This document shows, piece after piece, positions 11,250 through 22,839 of a stretch of 64,000 bases of DNA. The number at the start of each line of letters is the position of its first letter. The first letter of the stretch is position 1. Under the pieces are notes generated by a model that did not search any database, was not told the DNA's origin, and worked only from the letters and a program-made list of their open reading frames with translations. The position numbers and the translations under genes were made by a program. This DNA is from Codonopsis lanceolata. Its lineage: Eukaryota > Streptophyta > Magnoliopsida > Asterales > Campanulaceae. The stretch lies in the NCBI GenBank assembly GCA_013146195.2, contig CM028379.1, positions 158,378,437 through 158,442,436 on the forward strand, given 5' to 3'.

Positions 11250-11588
11250 TATCTATTAATTTCAAAATTATTTGATTTTAATAGTTTTGATTGTATTGAA
11301 AATTAAATAAATATGAGATATTTATGATCTTTTCATAATTACTAATTGATAATTATATTAAATAATTATTAAGATGTATAAAGCTTTTTGAATAGTTGGG
11401 ATTGAGATTGTTATTGACAAGGCTTCAAAACAAAACAAAACAAAACAAAACAAAAACCAAAACCAAAACCAAAAGGACTCTTGGTATAATGGAAAATTGT
11501 TTCCCACTAAAACTATAAAATATATAAAGATGGCCTCTATGGATCGGGTTGGTTGAGTTGGGCTACAAGTTATAGAACTAATAGAAGT
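11250..11588. other. AT-rich stretch with a CAAAA simple repeat
   Basis: No gene is seen. At 11426-11474 a (CAAAA)n run changes into (CCAAAA)n. It may be the remainder of the adjacent LTR. Confidence 0.5.
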
Positions 11589-11596
11589 ATGAGACT

Positions 11597-11763
11597 CAGT
11601 GGCGAATCCATGAAAATTCTAAAGTGGATTCACCAAAGTTAACTCACGTTGAAAGGTGGGTCACCTTGTAAAACACGATTGTTTTACAAGGCGAAAATAA
11701 ATAAATTTTTAAAAAAATTTGGATTCACTTGCACCCAATTAGGAATGCATGGATCCGCCCCTG
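11597..11763. mobile_element. hAT-type MITE, 167 bp
   Basis: Termini CAGTGGCGAATCCA and TGGATCCGCCCCTG form an inverted repeat like that of Tip100-type hAT elements. It is flanked by a perfect 8-base target duplication ATGAGACT at 11589-11596 and 11764-11771. It has no coding capacity. Confidence 0.93.
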
Positions 11764-11829
11764 ATGAGACTTCTACCGTGGAGATATATACAATATAAAA
11801 GGGGATATTTCCGGCCGCCAATCCAATTA

Positions 11830-12077
11830 AGATTGGTGAAACAATTTCGGTTGTTTTTCCCATTTTTTGTAAACACGTTTGAAAAACTATTTCAAAACGC
11901 TATTTTTTAATTTTTATAAACAAAGTAGTTGTAAACGTAACATATTTTTAAAATGCTACAAATTGGAGCGTTTTAAAACGCTCCACATTTTAAAAATGCT
12001 GCATTAAAACACTTTTAAAGAGAAAACACATCGTTTTTTACTAGCGTTTTGACCAAGCCGCTTCACCAAACAAGCAC
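11830..12077. mobile_element. Tourist-like (PIF/Harbinger) MITE, copy 1, degraded
   Basis: It shares the core TTTCAAAACGCTATTTTTATAAAC and the end CACCAAACAAGCAC with the copies at 15027-15291 and 53007-53255. TTA stands at both flanks (11827-11829 and 12078-12080). The left terminus is degraded, so that boundary is uncertain. Confidence 0.65.
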
Positions 12078-12080
12078 TTA

Positions 12081-12790
12081 ATACACATAATTTGGTGTTC
12101 TTATATCGTTATATTGAATTTTGAAATTCATCGCTTCCGCTTCTGTTCGATTTGATCGAAAAGATGGATCTTATTTGATATGGGACCTAAATAATTTCCA
12201 TCGGAGTACAGGTTAGCTAATTTTTGGCACTCGTAAAGAGCTTCTGGATTATGTTGCTGCAGGTCAGAAACATATTATCCATAAATGAGCAGCTCAGCCA
12301 ACTTGATTTTTAGATTATCTCACTTATGAAAATTTGGAATTCCACAATACAAACTAGTTGCAAGATCGGGAGATCAAGATCTGATTTGTTGGTCAACAAT
12401 TTCAATTTTTCGATCTTTGTGTGAAAACCCAAATTGTGATTCAGGTAAGAGAATCTCCTGTCACGGGGAAAATTTTCCATAATTCCCGCGAAATCTATTT
12501 GTTTTAACAGCCACAAACACTATTCAACTGATATAACAGAAAATTTCTGAACAGAAATAAACACTCCTGATGAAAAAAATTACACATAATTACAGATGAA
12601 ATAAAATTCCAGCCCGGTAAAAATTCTGGCAGCCAGAGGAAATTATCGGTGTCAAAATAGTTTTAAAATTTTAAAAGGAATAAATTTAAAAAGGTGAATA
12701 ATATATTGTCAATATGCATAACATTAAAAAGAATGGTATATTACTATATTAGGAACTTCAAAAAAATTATGGCTTAATTTTTAAAAGTTA
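12081..12790. other. AT-rich intergenic sequence
   Basis: No gene, repeat or element boundary that I can support. Confidence 0.5.
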
Positions 12791-12826
12791 CAAATGATGA
12801 ATTCTTTGCTTGAATATGGAGGGAGA

Positions 12827-13375
12827 AAATCACTTGCAGCAACTTTCTATTTTAATTGAACAAAGTGTCAGGATTCAGAGTTGGAACATAGTGAACTATA
12901 TCACTGGCAGCAACTTTCTATTTTGATTGAACAAAGTGTCAGGATTTAGAGTAGGTCATAGTGAATTAGAGCATCCCCATTATTGGCAAAGCCAACTTCT
13001 TAAGGCTTTGAAAAATATGTGTAGTGGTCACATTTGATTTTTTTTTGTTCAACTAGGAGGGAGGGAGTGTGAGAGATTCTTATTTAAGAATCTGTGAGAG
13101 GAGAGAGAGTGAGGGGACAGCGCCCACTTTTTCGGGTGTGTGTGGGGATGGGGGGTTTTGTTTTTATTAGATGATGTTAAATTTAATATTTTTTTGTGTA
13201 AGAAGTTGTGTAAGGAGATTATACAATGAGAAGATATATTCTTAAGTGGATAAGAAGATAAAAATATGTAGGTGATAATGAGACCTAGTTAAAAAGTTGT
13301 GTAAAAATTTATAACATTGAGGATGCTCTTATATCACTAACAGCAACTTTCTATTTTAATTGAACGAAATGATCT
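12827..13375. repeat. Three-copy tandem repeat, unit about 70 bp, interrupted by a MITE
   Basis: Units start near 12827, 12897 and 13330. Each has CA(C)T(T/G)GCAGCAACTTTCTATTTT then ATTGAAC(A/G)AA. The second and third units were separated by insertion of the 12969-13328 element; the third unit is shorter and more diverged. Confidence 0.8.
12969..13328. mobile_element. Tourist-like (PIF/Harbinger) MITE, 360 bp
   Basis: Termini GAGCATCCCCA and GAGGATGCTC are inverted repeats, flanked by TTA at 12966-12968 and 13329-13331. Removing the element and one TTA joins the flanking tandem-repeat units, which supports the boundaries independently. Confidence 0.88.
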
Positions 13376-13734
13376 GGGGTTCATCCATAGGATCTTGTAT
13401 ACTGATAGAAAGGCTTTTGTTTACTTGATGTAGGATAATAGGCTTTTATTGAGGTTTTAGCCCGATCAAGAATGTTGGCGGTTCGACCACGTGTGATTAA
13501 GCTTGCTCTGAGACAAAATAAGAACTAGAAATTTGAGAAGCTGAGAGAAAAGTAAGTGTGCACAAAATAATGTGACAATCTTATGTGTCGTTTTATTAGG
13601 CATCGTATGAGATTGACGAAGGTTAAAAAGTGAAGCTAACAAGATGACAGATAAGATGTCATATCATTTTCTGTACATAATTTGGTATATTTTTTAGTGG
13701 CTTTAACATTACTCATAAGGCTATCTAATAAGTC
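13376..13734. other. Intergenic sequence
   Basis: No gene or element seen. Confidence 0.45.
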
Positions 13735-14745
13735 AAGTTATCAATAACTAAACTCGAATTGTATTCGACTCGTTTGTATACTCGAGTCGAATTCGGCAGG
13801 ATTATAGTATACATTTATAATTTGAGTTGAGTCGAGTTAACTCGCCGAGCAATCCATTTAGTTGTTTTTTTTATAAGTAAAGTAAATTAAGCATCAAAAC
13901 AAGTGATGTATCCTTTGTACACTAGAGGTATATAAAAAAAATCTACCTAAAGTTAAGGCTATATACAAAATCCACAAAAGAAAGACCATTGGACAAAAAA
14001 GACTTCATTATCAAAAGTATTCTCCTACTTCTTTCTTTCCAAATAATCCACCAAACACCAACTAAAAGTGTCTCCCAAATAGAATTGCTCCTCCTTTGAT
14101 TGTACCCGACTAGCTCCAAAGCAACTCCTGAACTGAGGTGGGCATCACCCAAGAGATCCCAAAAAAATCCCAACTGAGCAGTAAATTAATTATAAGTGGG
14201 GAGTGAATTAAAAGGTGGTTGATGCTCTCCTTGTCCCCTACGCACATATAACACCAATTTACATAAACAATCCTCCCTGTTGTCATCAACTAAGAGCGAG
14301 TACAGTCTACTGCACAAATGTCCAACTCCAGTTTACTCTTCTAGATTTTGGAATTTTATCAATATCATATTGGCCTATTAGGCAATGACCTATGTCAAAT
14401 TCAACCTGTTGTAATCTCTTTCTATTTGATGTAAAAGACCCAACATTTTTCAAAGAAACAAGGAAAGGTCAAGACTCAATTGTTAATAGTAGGCTTCAGG
14501 CTTACAAATGTTCAAAAACTCGAGTTGGTATTTGAATCCTACTCGTCTTTAACAAATTCAAAAGATATTGGTTTTGTATTCATATTCAACTCAATTATTC
14601 GAATGTATATTCGAGTTGAATTTGGTAATGAAAATAGTATTCGTTACTCATTAGATATTCGACTTGAACTCGTATTCGAATATAACCTATTTGAGTTGAA
14701 TTCCATAACTCAATACGTAATTTGAATCAGCTTTGATAATAGCCC
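13735..14745. repeat. ACTCGAATTCGAGT-rich repeat split by a LINE fragment
   Basis: Two flanks, 13735-13860 and about 14475-14745, consist of diverged short motifs of ACTCGAATT / TATTCGAGTTGAATT type in both orientations. The middle is unrelated LINE sequence. The flanks look like one older element opened by the LINE, but I could not identify the family. Confidence 0.5.
13864..14300 (-). pseudogene. LINE (L1-like) 3' fragment, zinc-binding RVT C-terminal region
   Basis: On the minus strand, 14173-13943 encodes a stretch with SIWETLLVGVWWIIWKERSRR, matching the W..P...W.IW.ERN.R pattern at the zf-RVT end of plant L1-type ORF2. A 3' tail CTTATAAAAAAAA on the minus strand (13873-13864) fits LINE integration. 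The element is 5' truncated, and no clean target duplication was found. Confidence 0.7.
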
Positions 14746-14940
14746 TATTACTCATAACAGAAATTTACCAAAAACAATTATGGCTGGCTTTTGCATTGCT
14801 TTATATATAAACTAATACTTTTGCCCATGATGACACGGTGCCAGTTTGGAAATTTATCAATAAATAAAACAGATATTTTAGAAATGAATTACTAAAAATA
14901 TTATTTTCTTAAAAAAATTGACTTTCAAACGGGGCCTCTT

Positions 14941-15520
14941 TGCCCGGAACGGAAGGATTAATTAATAATTTGTATATAAAATTGCGGGCTGGAAAAAACG
15001 GGCCAGACTAAAATTAAATTAATTAAGGCCTCGTCTGGTGTAGCGTTTTGAAAACACAGCTTTTTCTAAACCCAACGTTTTAAAAACGCAGCATTTTCAA
15101 AACGTAATTTTTTTTCTTGTAAACATGTTTGGAAAACTATTTCAAAATGCTATTTTTATAAACAAAATAGTTGTAAACGCAACACATTTTTAAAACGTTG
15201 CGTTTCAAAACGCTGCATTGAAACACTTTTAAAGAGAAAACGCTGCGTTTTTTACCATCGTTTTGATCAAAACGCTCCACCAAACAAACACTAAGTTAAT
15301 TACGATAACAGTTAAAAAGAAAAAAACACAAATATTTCAAATTACAAAACTTACGATTTTTTTTTTATTTTTAAAATTTGTATACGAAATTACGGGTCGG
15401 AAAAAATTAAATTGATTAAGTTAATTACGATAACAATTAAAAAGAAAAAAATAAAAATACAAATTTTCGCAACCATAAAACTGTAAAACTGTAAAACCGT
15501 AAAATATTAACTGTAAAACC
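14941..15520. repeat. Two units of a three-unit duplicated AT-rich sequence
   Basis: A segment with AATTTGTATA(C/T)(G/A)AAATT(A/G)C(G)GG, AAATTAAATTGATTAAGTTAATTACGATAACA and runs of AAAAAGAAAAAA occurs at 14965-15360, again at 15372-15520 and a third time at 23918-24060. The first unit is opened by the MITE at 15027. The second is opened by the Copia element at 15521 and resumes at 22778 with GTAATATCTCAGTAAAAGAG, as in the third unit. Confidence 0.75.
15027..15291. mobile_element. Tourist-like (PIF/Harbinger) MITE, copy 2, 265 bp
   Basis: Ends GGCCTCGTCTGGTG and CACCAAACAAACAC form the inverted termini, with TAA at 15024-15026 and 15292-15294. The body is rich in AAAACGC / GCGTTTT pairs and can fold on itself. 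Same family as 11830-12077 and, inverted, 53007-53255. Confidence 0.85.
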
Positions 15521-16370
15521 TGTAAGTGTTGGCTTGGCCCAAAATTGGGGAGCTCACTTTATAATCCAGCAACCCCAACCCTTACCCATTTTGCCTCCCT
15601 TTCCATCCGTTGACTTTGGTGCTCTCTTTTTTATGGTTGATTGTTTTATTTTGGAGGAATCTTTGATTCCCTTAATTTGAGCTCTTTCCTTCTTGAATCC
15701 TTGAGTCAGCCGTGTCCTCTTTTCAAGGTTGTTCTTTCGGTTGATTGATTGTCTTGGATTGTTATATATATTCACTTTATCTACCTCTTTCAAAGTGCAA
15801 CACACAGGTAATTCATATCAATCTATTATATCTCTCATTCTCTTCTCTCTCTTCTTCGCCTCTTCTCCCCTATTGTGAGACGTGGGTTTTGGAAGGGATA
15901 CACGGTGAGTTTGAAGCTTTGAGATAGAGTGTTCTGTGAGGGGGTAATTTCGGGTACTGTGGGTTTCTGTTGGAAGGTTGGTTCCTGTCTCCATAGTTGT
16001 AAAATCCTTGGTAACATTGTCCCTTCGGTTGTAAACTCTTGGGTTGGACTGCTATACTTTGTGTATAGGCAGTGAGGATCTGAGCCTAGGCATTATACGC
16101 CCTAGACAGATTTGAGTTAGGCTCCGTTGAGCCGGGGATACTCAAAATACTAATTTATCGTTTTATATTGCTTTATTATATATTGCTTGTTGCAGGTGAT
16201 TTATTGGCAATATAGGAGTGTTAACGATTTATTAGTGTGTCTTTCGACTTTGGTATATTGTAAGTTTACTGCCAAAGTCAAAGACGAGTATTACTTCAAA
16301 GTCATATTATAATTTGGTGTGGCTCCGATGGTTTTTTGATTCGGTTAAGTATCCTTATTTTTACATTACA
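15521..16370 (+). repeat. 5' LTR of Copia B
   Basis: 850 bases, TG...CA ends. A GTTATATATATTCAC TATA-like segment lies near 15757. Confidence 0.93.
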
Positions 16371-16371
16371 A

Positions 16372-16383
16372 TGGTATCAGAGC
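16372..16383 (+). other. Primer binding site of Copia B
   Basis: TGGTATCAGAGC starts two bases after the LTR and is complementary to the 3' end of initiator methionine tRNA, the usual primer for plant Copia elements. Confidence 0.92.
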
Positions 16384-16606
16384 GTAGGTGGGTTGAATCA
16401 AAATTTTTGGAGTCTTCTTCATTCCAAATTTGGGTTTTGACTTTGGTATTTTATTATTCGCCTATTAAGTGTGTTTCTTGTCTGATCTGTTAATTTTTTT
16501 GCTTCCGGATATTCTTGCTTTTTTGCCTGTTATTTTTCGATCTTTGTTGCATTCGAAATTAAAATCGGTGATTTTTCTTATAAACGTTAAATTGTAATTT
16601 TAGACT

Positions 16607-18657
16607 ATGTCTAATTACACTTTGGAACCGTTTAATGGAAAATCTGATTTTTCAATTTGGCAACAAAAGATGAAAGAAATTTTGATAAAAGAAAAGTGTT
16701 TTTCTGCTCTAACTCAAAAATTCAAAAATGATGCATCTGAAGATGCTATACTTGAAATTGATGAATGTGCCTACTCGTCTATTATTTTGAACTTGACTGA
16801 ATATGTGATTCGTAAGTGTGGTAAACAATCGCATGCTAAAAATCTTTGGGATAAACTTGAGGAAATTTACTTTGAGAAGAATTTGCCTAATAAGACATCT
16901 TTTAGAAAAAATCTTTAGTTTTAAATTAGACCTCAATAAGGATATCGAAGATAATGTTGATGTTTTTACCAAGTTAGTTCAAGAAATAAAACAAACGGGT
17001 GATGAGCACATAGATAACTACACTTCTACTGTCCTATTAAATGCTATACCGGAATCTTACTCTGATGTTAAGTCTGTGATCAAATATGGTAGAGACCAAG
17101 TTAAATTTGATACGGTGATTAACGGGTTGAAGAGTAAGAAGTTAAATTTAAAGGTCAATAAAGGGAAGTCTAGTATGAATGAGCAGGCCCGGTTTTGGGG
17201 GAGTTCAGAGTGATCGATCGAATAAGGCCTCCAATGTAAGAGGGCCCAATTTTATATATGTGTAGGCTAGTTTTACTTAGGTATATAATAAACAATGTAA
17301 TAATAATAAATAAAATGTCATTTGGCTCAATGGATTGAGTTTGTGTAAGTGTTGAGAGAAGCAAGGAAGTACAAGGTTTAAGACCCTTCACCTACTTTTT
17401 TGTAGTTTTTTTTATTATTTTGGGTGTCAATTATTATTAGTATTATATTTTTTTGTAGTTTTTTTTATTTTGGGTGCCAATTATTCTTAGTATTATTTTA
17501 TATGCATATTATATCATATACTTCCCCGATTTAGCTAAATAGTCTCCTATATTATTTTGAGAGATTTTACATAAATAATCAACTTTTAAAAAATATGCTT
17601 ATAATTTCATAATATTTCATCTTTATCCTCCACTTGTATTGTAAGTATAATGGTTGTGGTTAATGATTTTATTTATTTATTACCAACTTCAAATCTACTT
17701 ATATATGTTTTAATTACTCCGAAACCTAATGAATAAAGAGTTACTATATAAAGATAAATATTTTGTACTTCGGTTTCAGCAAAGTTATTCAACCTTAATT
17801 TTATTTTTCGTTCGCTAAATTTACTTATAAAAAAAGTTATTTGACAATCAATTTTTTTTATTTGGGTCATAAAAAATAACAATTGATTGGCCATACAATA
17901 TCAATATTTCAAGCAAAAATCAAATTTTATTCTTATGTTACTATCATTTTTAATTATTGCTTATGATTATTTAATTCTTTGCTTTGTCAATTCATTGTTT
18001 TTTAACTTGAATTTATAGTGCACAATACATGATACCAAAAAAATGTCTATCTAGAAGTCAAAACATAAATAAAAGAAAAAAATTAATGAAATATATTCTT
18101 TTTATTGTAAATTATTTTAACGAATGAAGAATAACAGTTTTCGGTAATTATTTAATACTTATTTTCTTATATGTTTGGGTATTATTCATTTTCAATACTT
18201 CAAATGATGAAAAGTCAAATAAAATTGTTTGTCTAAAATTCTTATGCTTATATTTTTTTAAGCCCCCCCCCCTTTTTTTTACTCTGAACCCCCAAAAGTT
18301 CAAGACCGGCCCTGTGAATGAGGTTAATATGGTTAGGGGTAGATCTCTCCATAGGAACAATGGAAAATCTCATCAAAATCAAAATCAAGACCAAAATCAA
18401 AACTCGGGCAAGAGCAAAGGGAGAAGCAAAAGTAGGTCGAGCTCAAAGCAAAGACATAGAACTTGCTACAATTGTGGTGAAGTGGGCCATTTTAAAAAGG
18501 AGTGTCCTAATCCGAAAAGGAAAAATCAAAATCAAGAACAAAACCAAGGTGATGGCAACTTAGCTTCTGGTAGTAATGTTTCTGCTGATGTGTTTATGGT
18601 TATTGATTCTTGTGATAATGTTGTGAATTCTGTGCATTCTGCTTGTGCTAGTGAATG
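16607..18657 (+). pseudogene. gag of Copia B, split by a hAT insertion
   Basis: The gag (capsid/nucleocapsid) frame starts at ATG 16607, with LEPFNGKSDFSIWQQKMKE matching the N-terminal Copia gag (DUF4219/UBN2-like) region. A frame change near 16905 moves it into the frame containing DLNKDIEDNVDVFTKLVQEI and STVLLNAIPESYSDVK. At 17184-18314 a hAT element interrupts it. Gag resumes after the duplicated TGAATGAG with a Gln/Asn- and Arg/Ser-rich stretch and a CCHC zinc knuckle CYNCGEVGHFKKEC (about 18466-18507), and ends at a TGA at 18656. Confidence 0.9.
17184..18314. mobile_element. Non-autonomous hAT element nested in Copia gag, 1131 bp
   Basis: Ends CAGGCCCGGTTTTG and CAAGACCGGCCCTG are inverted repeats extending inward through GGGGG.GTTCAGAGT / ACTCTGAACCCCC. 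The perfect 8-base duplication TGAATGAG stands at 17176-17183 and 18315-18322. It contains no transposase. An internal segment at 17316-17400 has tRNA-like promoter spacing (see findings). The same terminal motif CAGGGCCGG occurs in the element at 51902-52327. Confidence 0.94.
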
Positions 18658-21600
18658 ACTTATAGATTCTGGTTGCACTTATCACATGACACCATTGAAA
18701 TCATTATTTACTACTTATAGAGAAGTTAATGTTGGTTCTGTTTCTCTGGCTAACGAGAAAAAATGTGATATACTTGGTATTGGTGATATTGATTTGAAAT
18801 GCAATTCTGGTTATGTTTTAACTTTGAAAAATGTGAGACGTGTGCCTGAATTATGTAGCAATTTGATTTCATGTGCCTCGTTAAAGGATGATGGTTTAGA
18901 AGGAAAATAGGGTAAGGGTGTTATGAAAATACTAAAGGGATCTTTAGTTGTTGCAAAATGTAAAAAACGTCGGAACTTATATGTTTGTCATGCTTTACCT
19001 ATGTCTACTTCTGAGATTTATGCTAATGTTGTTAAGGAAGATAAAACGATTTTGTGGCATAAGAGACTAGGTCACATAAGTAATAAAGGGTTAGAAATTT
19101 TACAAAAAACTAGTGTTTTTGGAAATGAAAACTTTTCTGGTTTACCTTTTTGTGATACTTGTGTTAAGAGAAAACATCATAAAGTGAGTTTTCCACCCCC
19201 TTCCCTAGGAAAACATTCTAGCAAGAAATTCATTGACTACATACATGCCGATGTATGGGGGCCCTCTAGTGTGCCCACTCAAGGTGGCAATGGGTATTTT
19301 CTATCCATATTTTCTACTTTTCCATCATTGAGTGACGGGTTTTTTAATGAGACACAAAATGAGTCGTTTGAGAAATTTAAAACTTGGAAAGTTTTTATTG
19401 AAAATCAAACAGAAAGAAAATCAAAATGCTTAGGACCGATAATGGATTAGAATTGAATCATTAGTTTGATGAATTCTGCTATTCATGGTATTAGTCGACA
19501 TATTCATGGTATTATCGACTATAATTGCCAGAATGGTGTTGCCGAGCGTATTAACATGACTCTTTTGGAAAGAGTGAGAGCCATGCTCAATACTTCGGGT
19601 TTCTCCAAACGTTTTTGGGGAGAGGCAGTTGTAACTGCCGCCTATATCATCAATAGGTCCCCCTCTGTGCCTTTGCATGGTAGATGCCCTGAAGCGGTCT
19701 TTACGGGCAAAGAGATTGATATCTCGCATATGAGGGTGTTCGATTGTGCGGCTTATGCACATCAAATACATGACAAACTTGAACCTAGGGCTGCCAGGTG
19801 TGTGTTTTTAAGGTACCCGGAGGGTGTGAAGGGTTATAGACTTTGGTTAAAATAGAAAAATGGTTTTAAGACCATAATTAGTAGGGATGTTGTCTTCAAT
19901 GAACTTCAATTTCATTGTTTGATTACTGCTCAACCTATACATGTTAATGATGTTCCCCCTCCCCCGGCTCCAATTACGGTGGAGCAACCCCATGTTATTG
20001 ATGATGTGCCAACCGAAGATGTCGAAATTGATCATGAGAATGTTGAAATTGAACACAATGAAGATGATGAAAATGTAGAGGATGAGCATGTCCCGGATAT
20101 AGAAACTCTAGATGACTACCAACTTGCTAGGGACCGACCTAGACGGGAAATTAGGATACCATCTAGACTTAATGATTTTCATATGACATTTTTTGTGTTT
20201 AGTGTGTTTGATTCTCTTGACAATTGTGATGAACCTAAATCTTACCATGATGCTTTAAAGTCTTCTCATTCTGCTAAGTGGTTAAATGCTATGAAAGATG
20301 AAATGAACTCATTGCATGTTAACCAAACATGGACCTTGGTCCCTAAACCTAAAACATGTTCTCTTGTTGCTTGCAAATGGTTGTTTAAGGTTAAGATTGA
20401 GAATGAGAGTGTTAGATTTAAAGCACGGTTGGTTGCTAAAGGATTTACTCAAAAGGAAGGAATAGATTACAAAGAAAATTTTTGCTCCGGTTGTCAAATT
20501 TACTACGGTAAGAGTCATGCTTGCTTTAGTTGCTCAATTTAATTGGGAATTAAAACAAATGGATGTGAAAACTGTGTTTTTACATGGTGACTTGGATGAA
20601 AAAAATTTCATGAGACAACCTGAAGGTTTTGTTGATAAGAGAAATCCCGACTATGTGTGTTTATTGAAAAAATCTTTGTATGGCTTGAAACAATCTCCTA
20701 GGATGTGGAACAAGAAGTTTGATATGTGTATGTTGTCTTTAAAATTCACTCGTAGCTCTTATGATCATTGCTTGTATTTTAAAGCCAACTCTTCTACTCA
20801 TGTGTTCCTATTGATTTTTGTTGATGATATGCTAATTATCAGTCCTTGTATTAAATCAATTGAAAATGTGCAAAATTGTCTTAGTGCGAATTTTGACATG
20901 AAAGATCTAGGAGATGCTAAAAAGATTTTGGGAATGAACATTATTAGGGATAGAAAGAATTCCAATATTTCTCTTAATCAAGTTTCTTATGTGCAAAAGA
21001 TTTTGAGTAAATTTAGGATGGAGGATGCTAAACCTGTAGATGTGCCTCTAGGAGGACATTTCATCCTTAGTAAAAATAAGACTTCCCAAACTGATTTTGA
21101 TAAAAAAACAAATGGAGAAAGTGCCTTATTTTAATGCGATTGGTTCCACCACTAGACCTGATATAGCTTATGCTATTAAGTTGCTTGAGTAGATACATGT
21201 CTAACCCTAGTATGCCTCATTGGGAAGCGGTCAAATGGCTTCTTAAATATCTTGGTTACTCTGTGAATTATGGCTTGAAATTCTCCAAATGCAATGAAGG
21301 TGTTGTATTGAAAGGTTATGTGGATTCTTTGTGTGGTTCATGTGTTAGTTGGAAATCTCAATTACAACCCATTGTTACATTGTCTACTACCGAGTCTGAG
21401 TTTGTTACCATAACTGAAGCTTTTAAAGAAGCAACTTGGTTGAAAGGATTGATAACTGAAATTGGTTTTCTAAAGGAAAAAGTTGTGGTTTATTCAGACA
21501 GTCAGTCGGGAATTCAACTTTGCAAAAACCCTGTTTTTCATGATAGAACGAAACATATCGATGTTCGTTTTCATTACTTGAAAGATTTAATTGAAAAGGG

Positions 21601-21721
21601 TTTTATTTTATTAGAAAAAATTCCATCTCAGTATAATCCTACAGATATGAATACGAAATGCTTACCTGTGTTAAAATTTCAAACATGCTTGAAAATTTTG
21701 AATTTTGATACCGGTGGTTGA
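18658..21721 (+). pseudogene. pol of Copia B: protease, integrase, reverse transcriptase, RNase H
   Basis: Protease: DSGCTYHMT near 18667. GAG-pre-integrase zinc finger: WHKRLGHISNKGLEIL then CDTCVKRKHH (19050-19170). Integrase core: DYIHADVWGP near 19231; a frame change near 19425 hides the second acidic motif; NCQNGVAERINMTLLERVRAML (split here as NCQNGVAER and onward) at 19525. RT: LVAKGFTQKEGIDY, QMDVKTVFLHGDL and the catalytic FVDDMLI near 20817. RNase H: STTESEFVTITEAFKEATWL and HDRTKHIDVRFHYLKD. Stops at 18656, 18908, 19447 and 19852 and frameshifts near 20485 and 21115 inactivate it. An integrase part between 19300 and 19480 looks scrambled or deleted. Confidence 0.93.
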
Positions 21722-21923
21722 ATGCATGTTTCGTGTCCCTGTTTCCTTACTTTGTGTTTGGAAAGTGAGTTTTGTCCCTTTTACAGTTTTTTTTTGTGAA
21801 AATCTGCCTCCCGTTCTTGGTTCCTTCTTTGTGTTGGATCAAGTTCGGGATAGGCTATGATGTACCCCACTTATGTCCATGAGTTCAATGTGATGGTCCC
21901 GATACTTGTTCCAAGGTGAAGAT

Positions 21924-22772
21924 TGTAAGTGTTGGCTTGGCCCGAAATTGGGCAGCCCACTTTATAATCCAGCAACCCAAACCCTTAGCCATTTTGCCTC
22001 CCTCTCCATCTGTTAACTTTGGTGCTATCTTTTTTGGCTGATTGTTTTATTTTGGGGGAATCTTTGATTCCCTTAATTTGAGCTCTTTCCTTCTTGAATC
22101 CTCCAGTCAATTGTGTCCTCTTTTCAAAGATGTTCCTTCGGTTGATTGATTGCCTTGGATTGTTATATATACACCCTCTGTCCGCCTCCTTCAAAGTGCA
22201 ACACACAGGTAATTCATATCAACCTATTCTATCTCGCATTCTCTGCTCTCTCTTCTTCGTCTCTTCTCCCCTATTGTGAGACGTGGGTTTTGGAAGGGAT
22301 ACACGGTGAGTTTGAAGCTTTAAGATAGAGTGTTATGTGAGGGGGTAATTTCGGGTATTGTGGGTTTCTGTTGGAAGGCTGGTTCTTGTCTCCATAATTG
22401 TGAAATCCTTGGTAACATTGTCCTTTCGGTTGTGAACTCTTGGGTTTGGACTGCTATACTTTGTGTATAGGCAGTGGGGATCTGAGCCTAAGCATTATAA
22501 GCCCTAGACATATTCGAGTTAGGCTCCGTTGAGCTGAGGATTCTCAAAATACTAATTTATCATTTTATATTGCTTTAGTATATATTGCTTGTTGCAGGTG
22601 ATTTATTGGCAATATAGGAGTGTTAACGATTTATTAGTGTGTCTTTCGACTTTGGTATATTGTAAGTTTACTGCCAAAGTCAAAGACGGGTATTACTTCA
22701 AAGTCATATTATAATTTGGTGTGGCTTCGGTGGTTTTTTGATTCGGTAAAGTATCCTTATTTTTACGTTACA
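21924..22772 (+). repeat. 3' LTR of Copia B
   Basis: 849 bases, same ends as the 5' copy. The purine stretch AAGGTGAAGAT at 21913-21923 precedes it. Confidence 0.93.
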
Positions 22773-22839
22773 AAACCGTAATATCTCAGTAAAAGAGTAA
22801 CTAATTTTCTCAAATGTAAAATAATAACTGTAAACCGTA

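Larger units (their letters stand above)
15521..22772 (+). mobile_element. Complete Ty1/Copia retrotransposon B with target duplication
   Basis: LTRs at 15521-16370 and 21924-22772 begin TGTAAGTGTTGGCTTGG and end TTACRTTACA. The perfect 5-base target duplication AAACC lies at 15516-15520 and 22773-22777. Between them are a tRNA-iMet-type primer site, gag and pol in Copia order (protease, integrase, RT, RNase H). Frameshifts, stops and a nested hAT element in gag show that it is not autonomous. The two LTRs differ at scattered positions, so the insertion is not recent. Confidence 0.96.
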
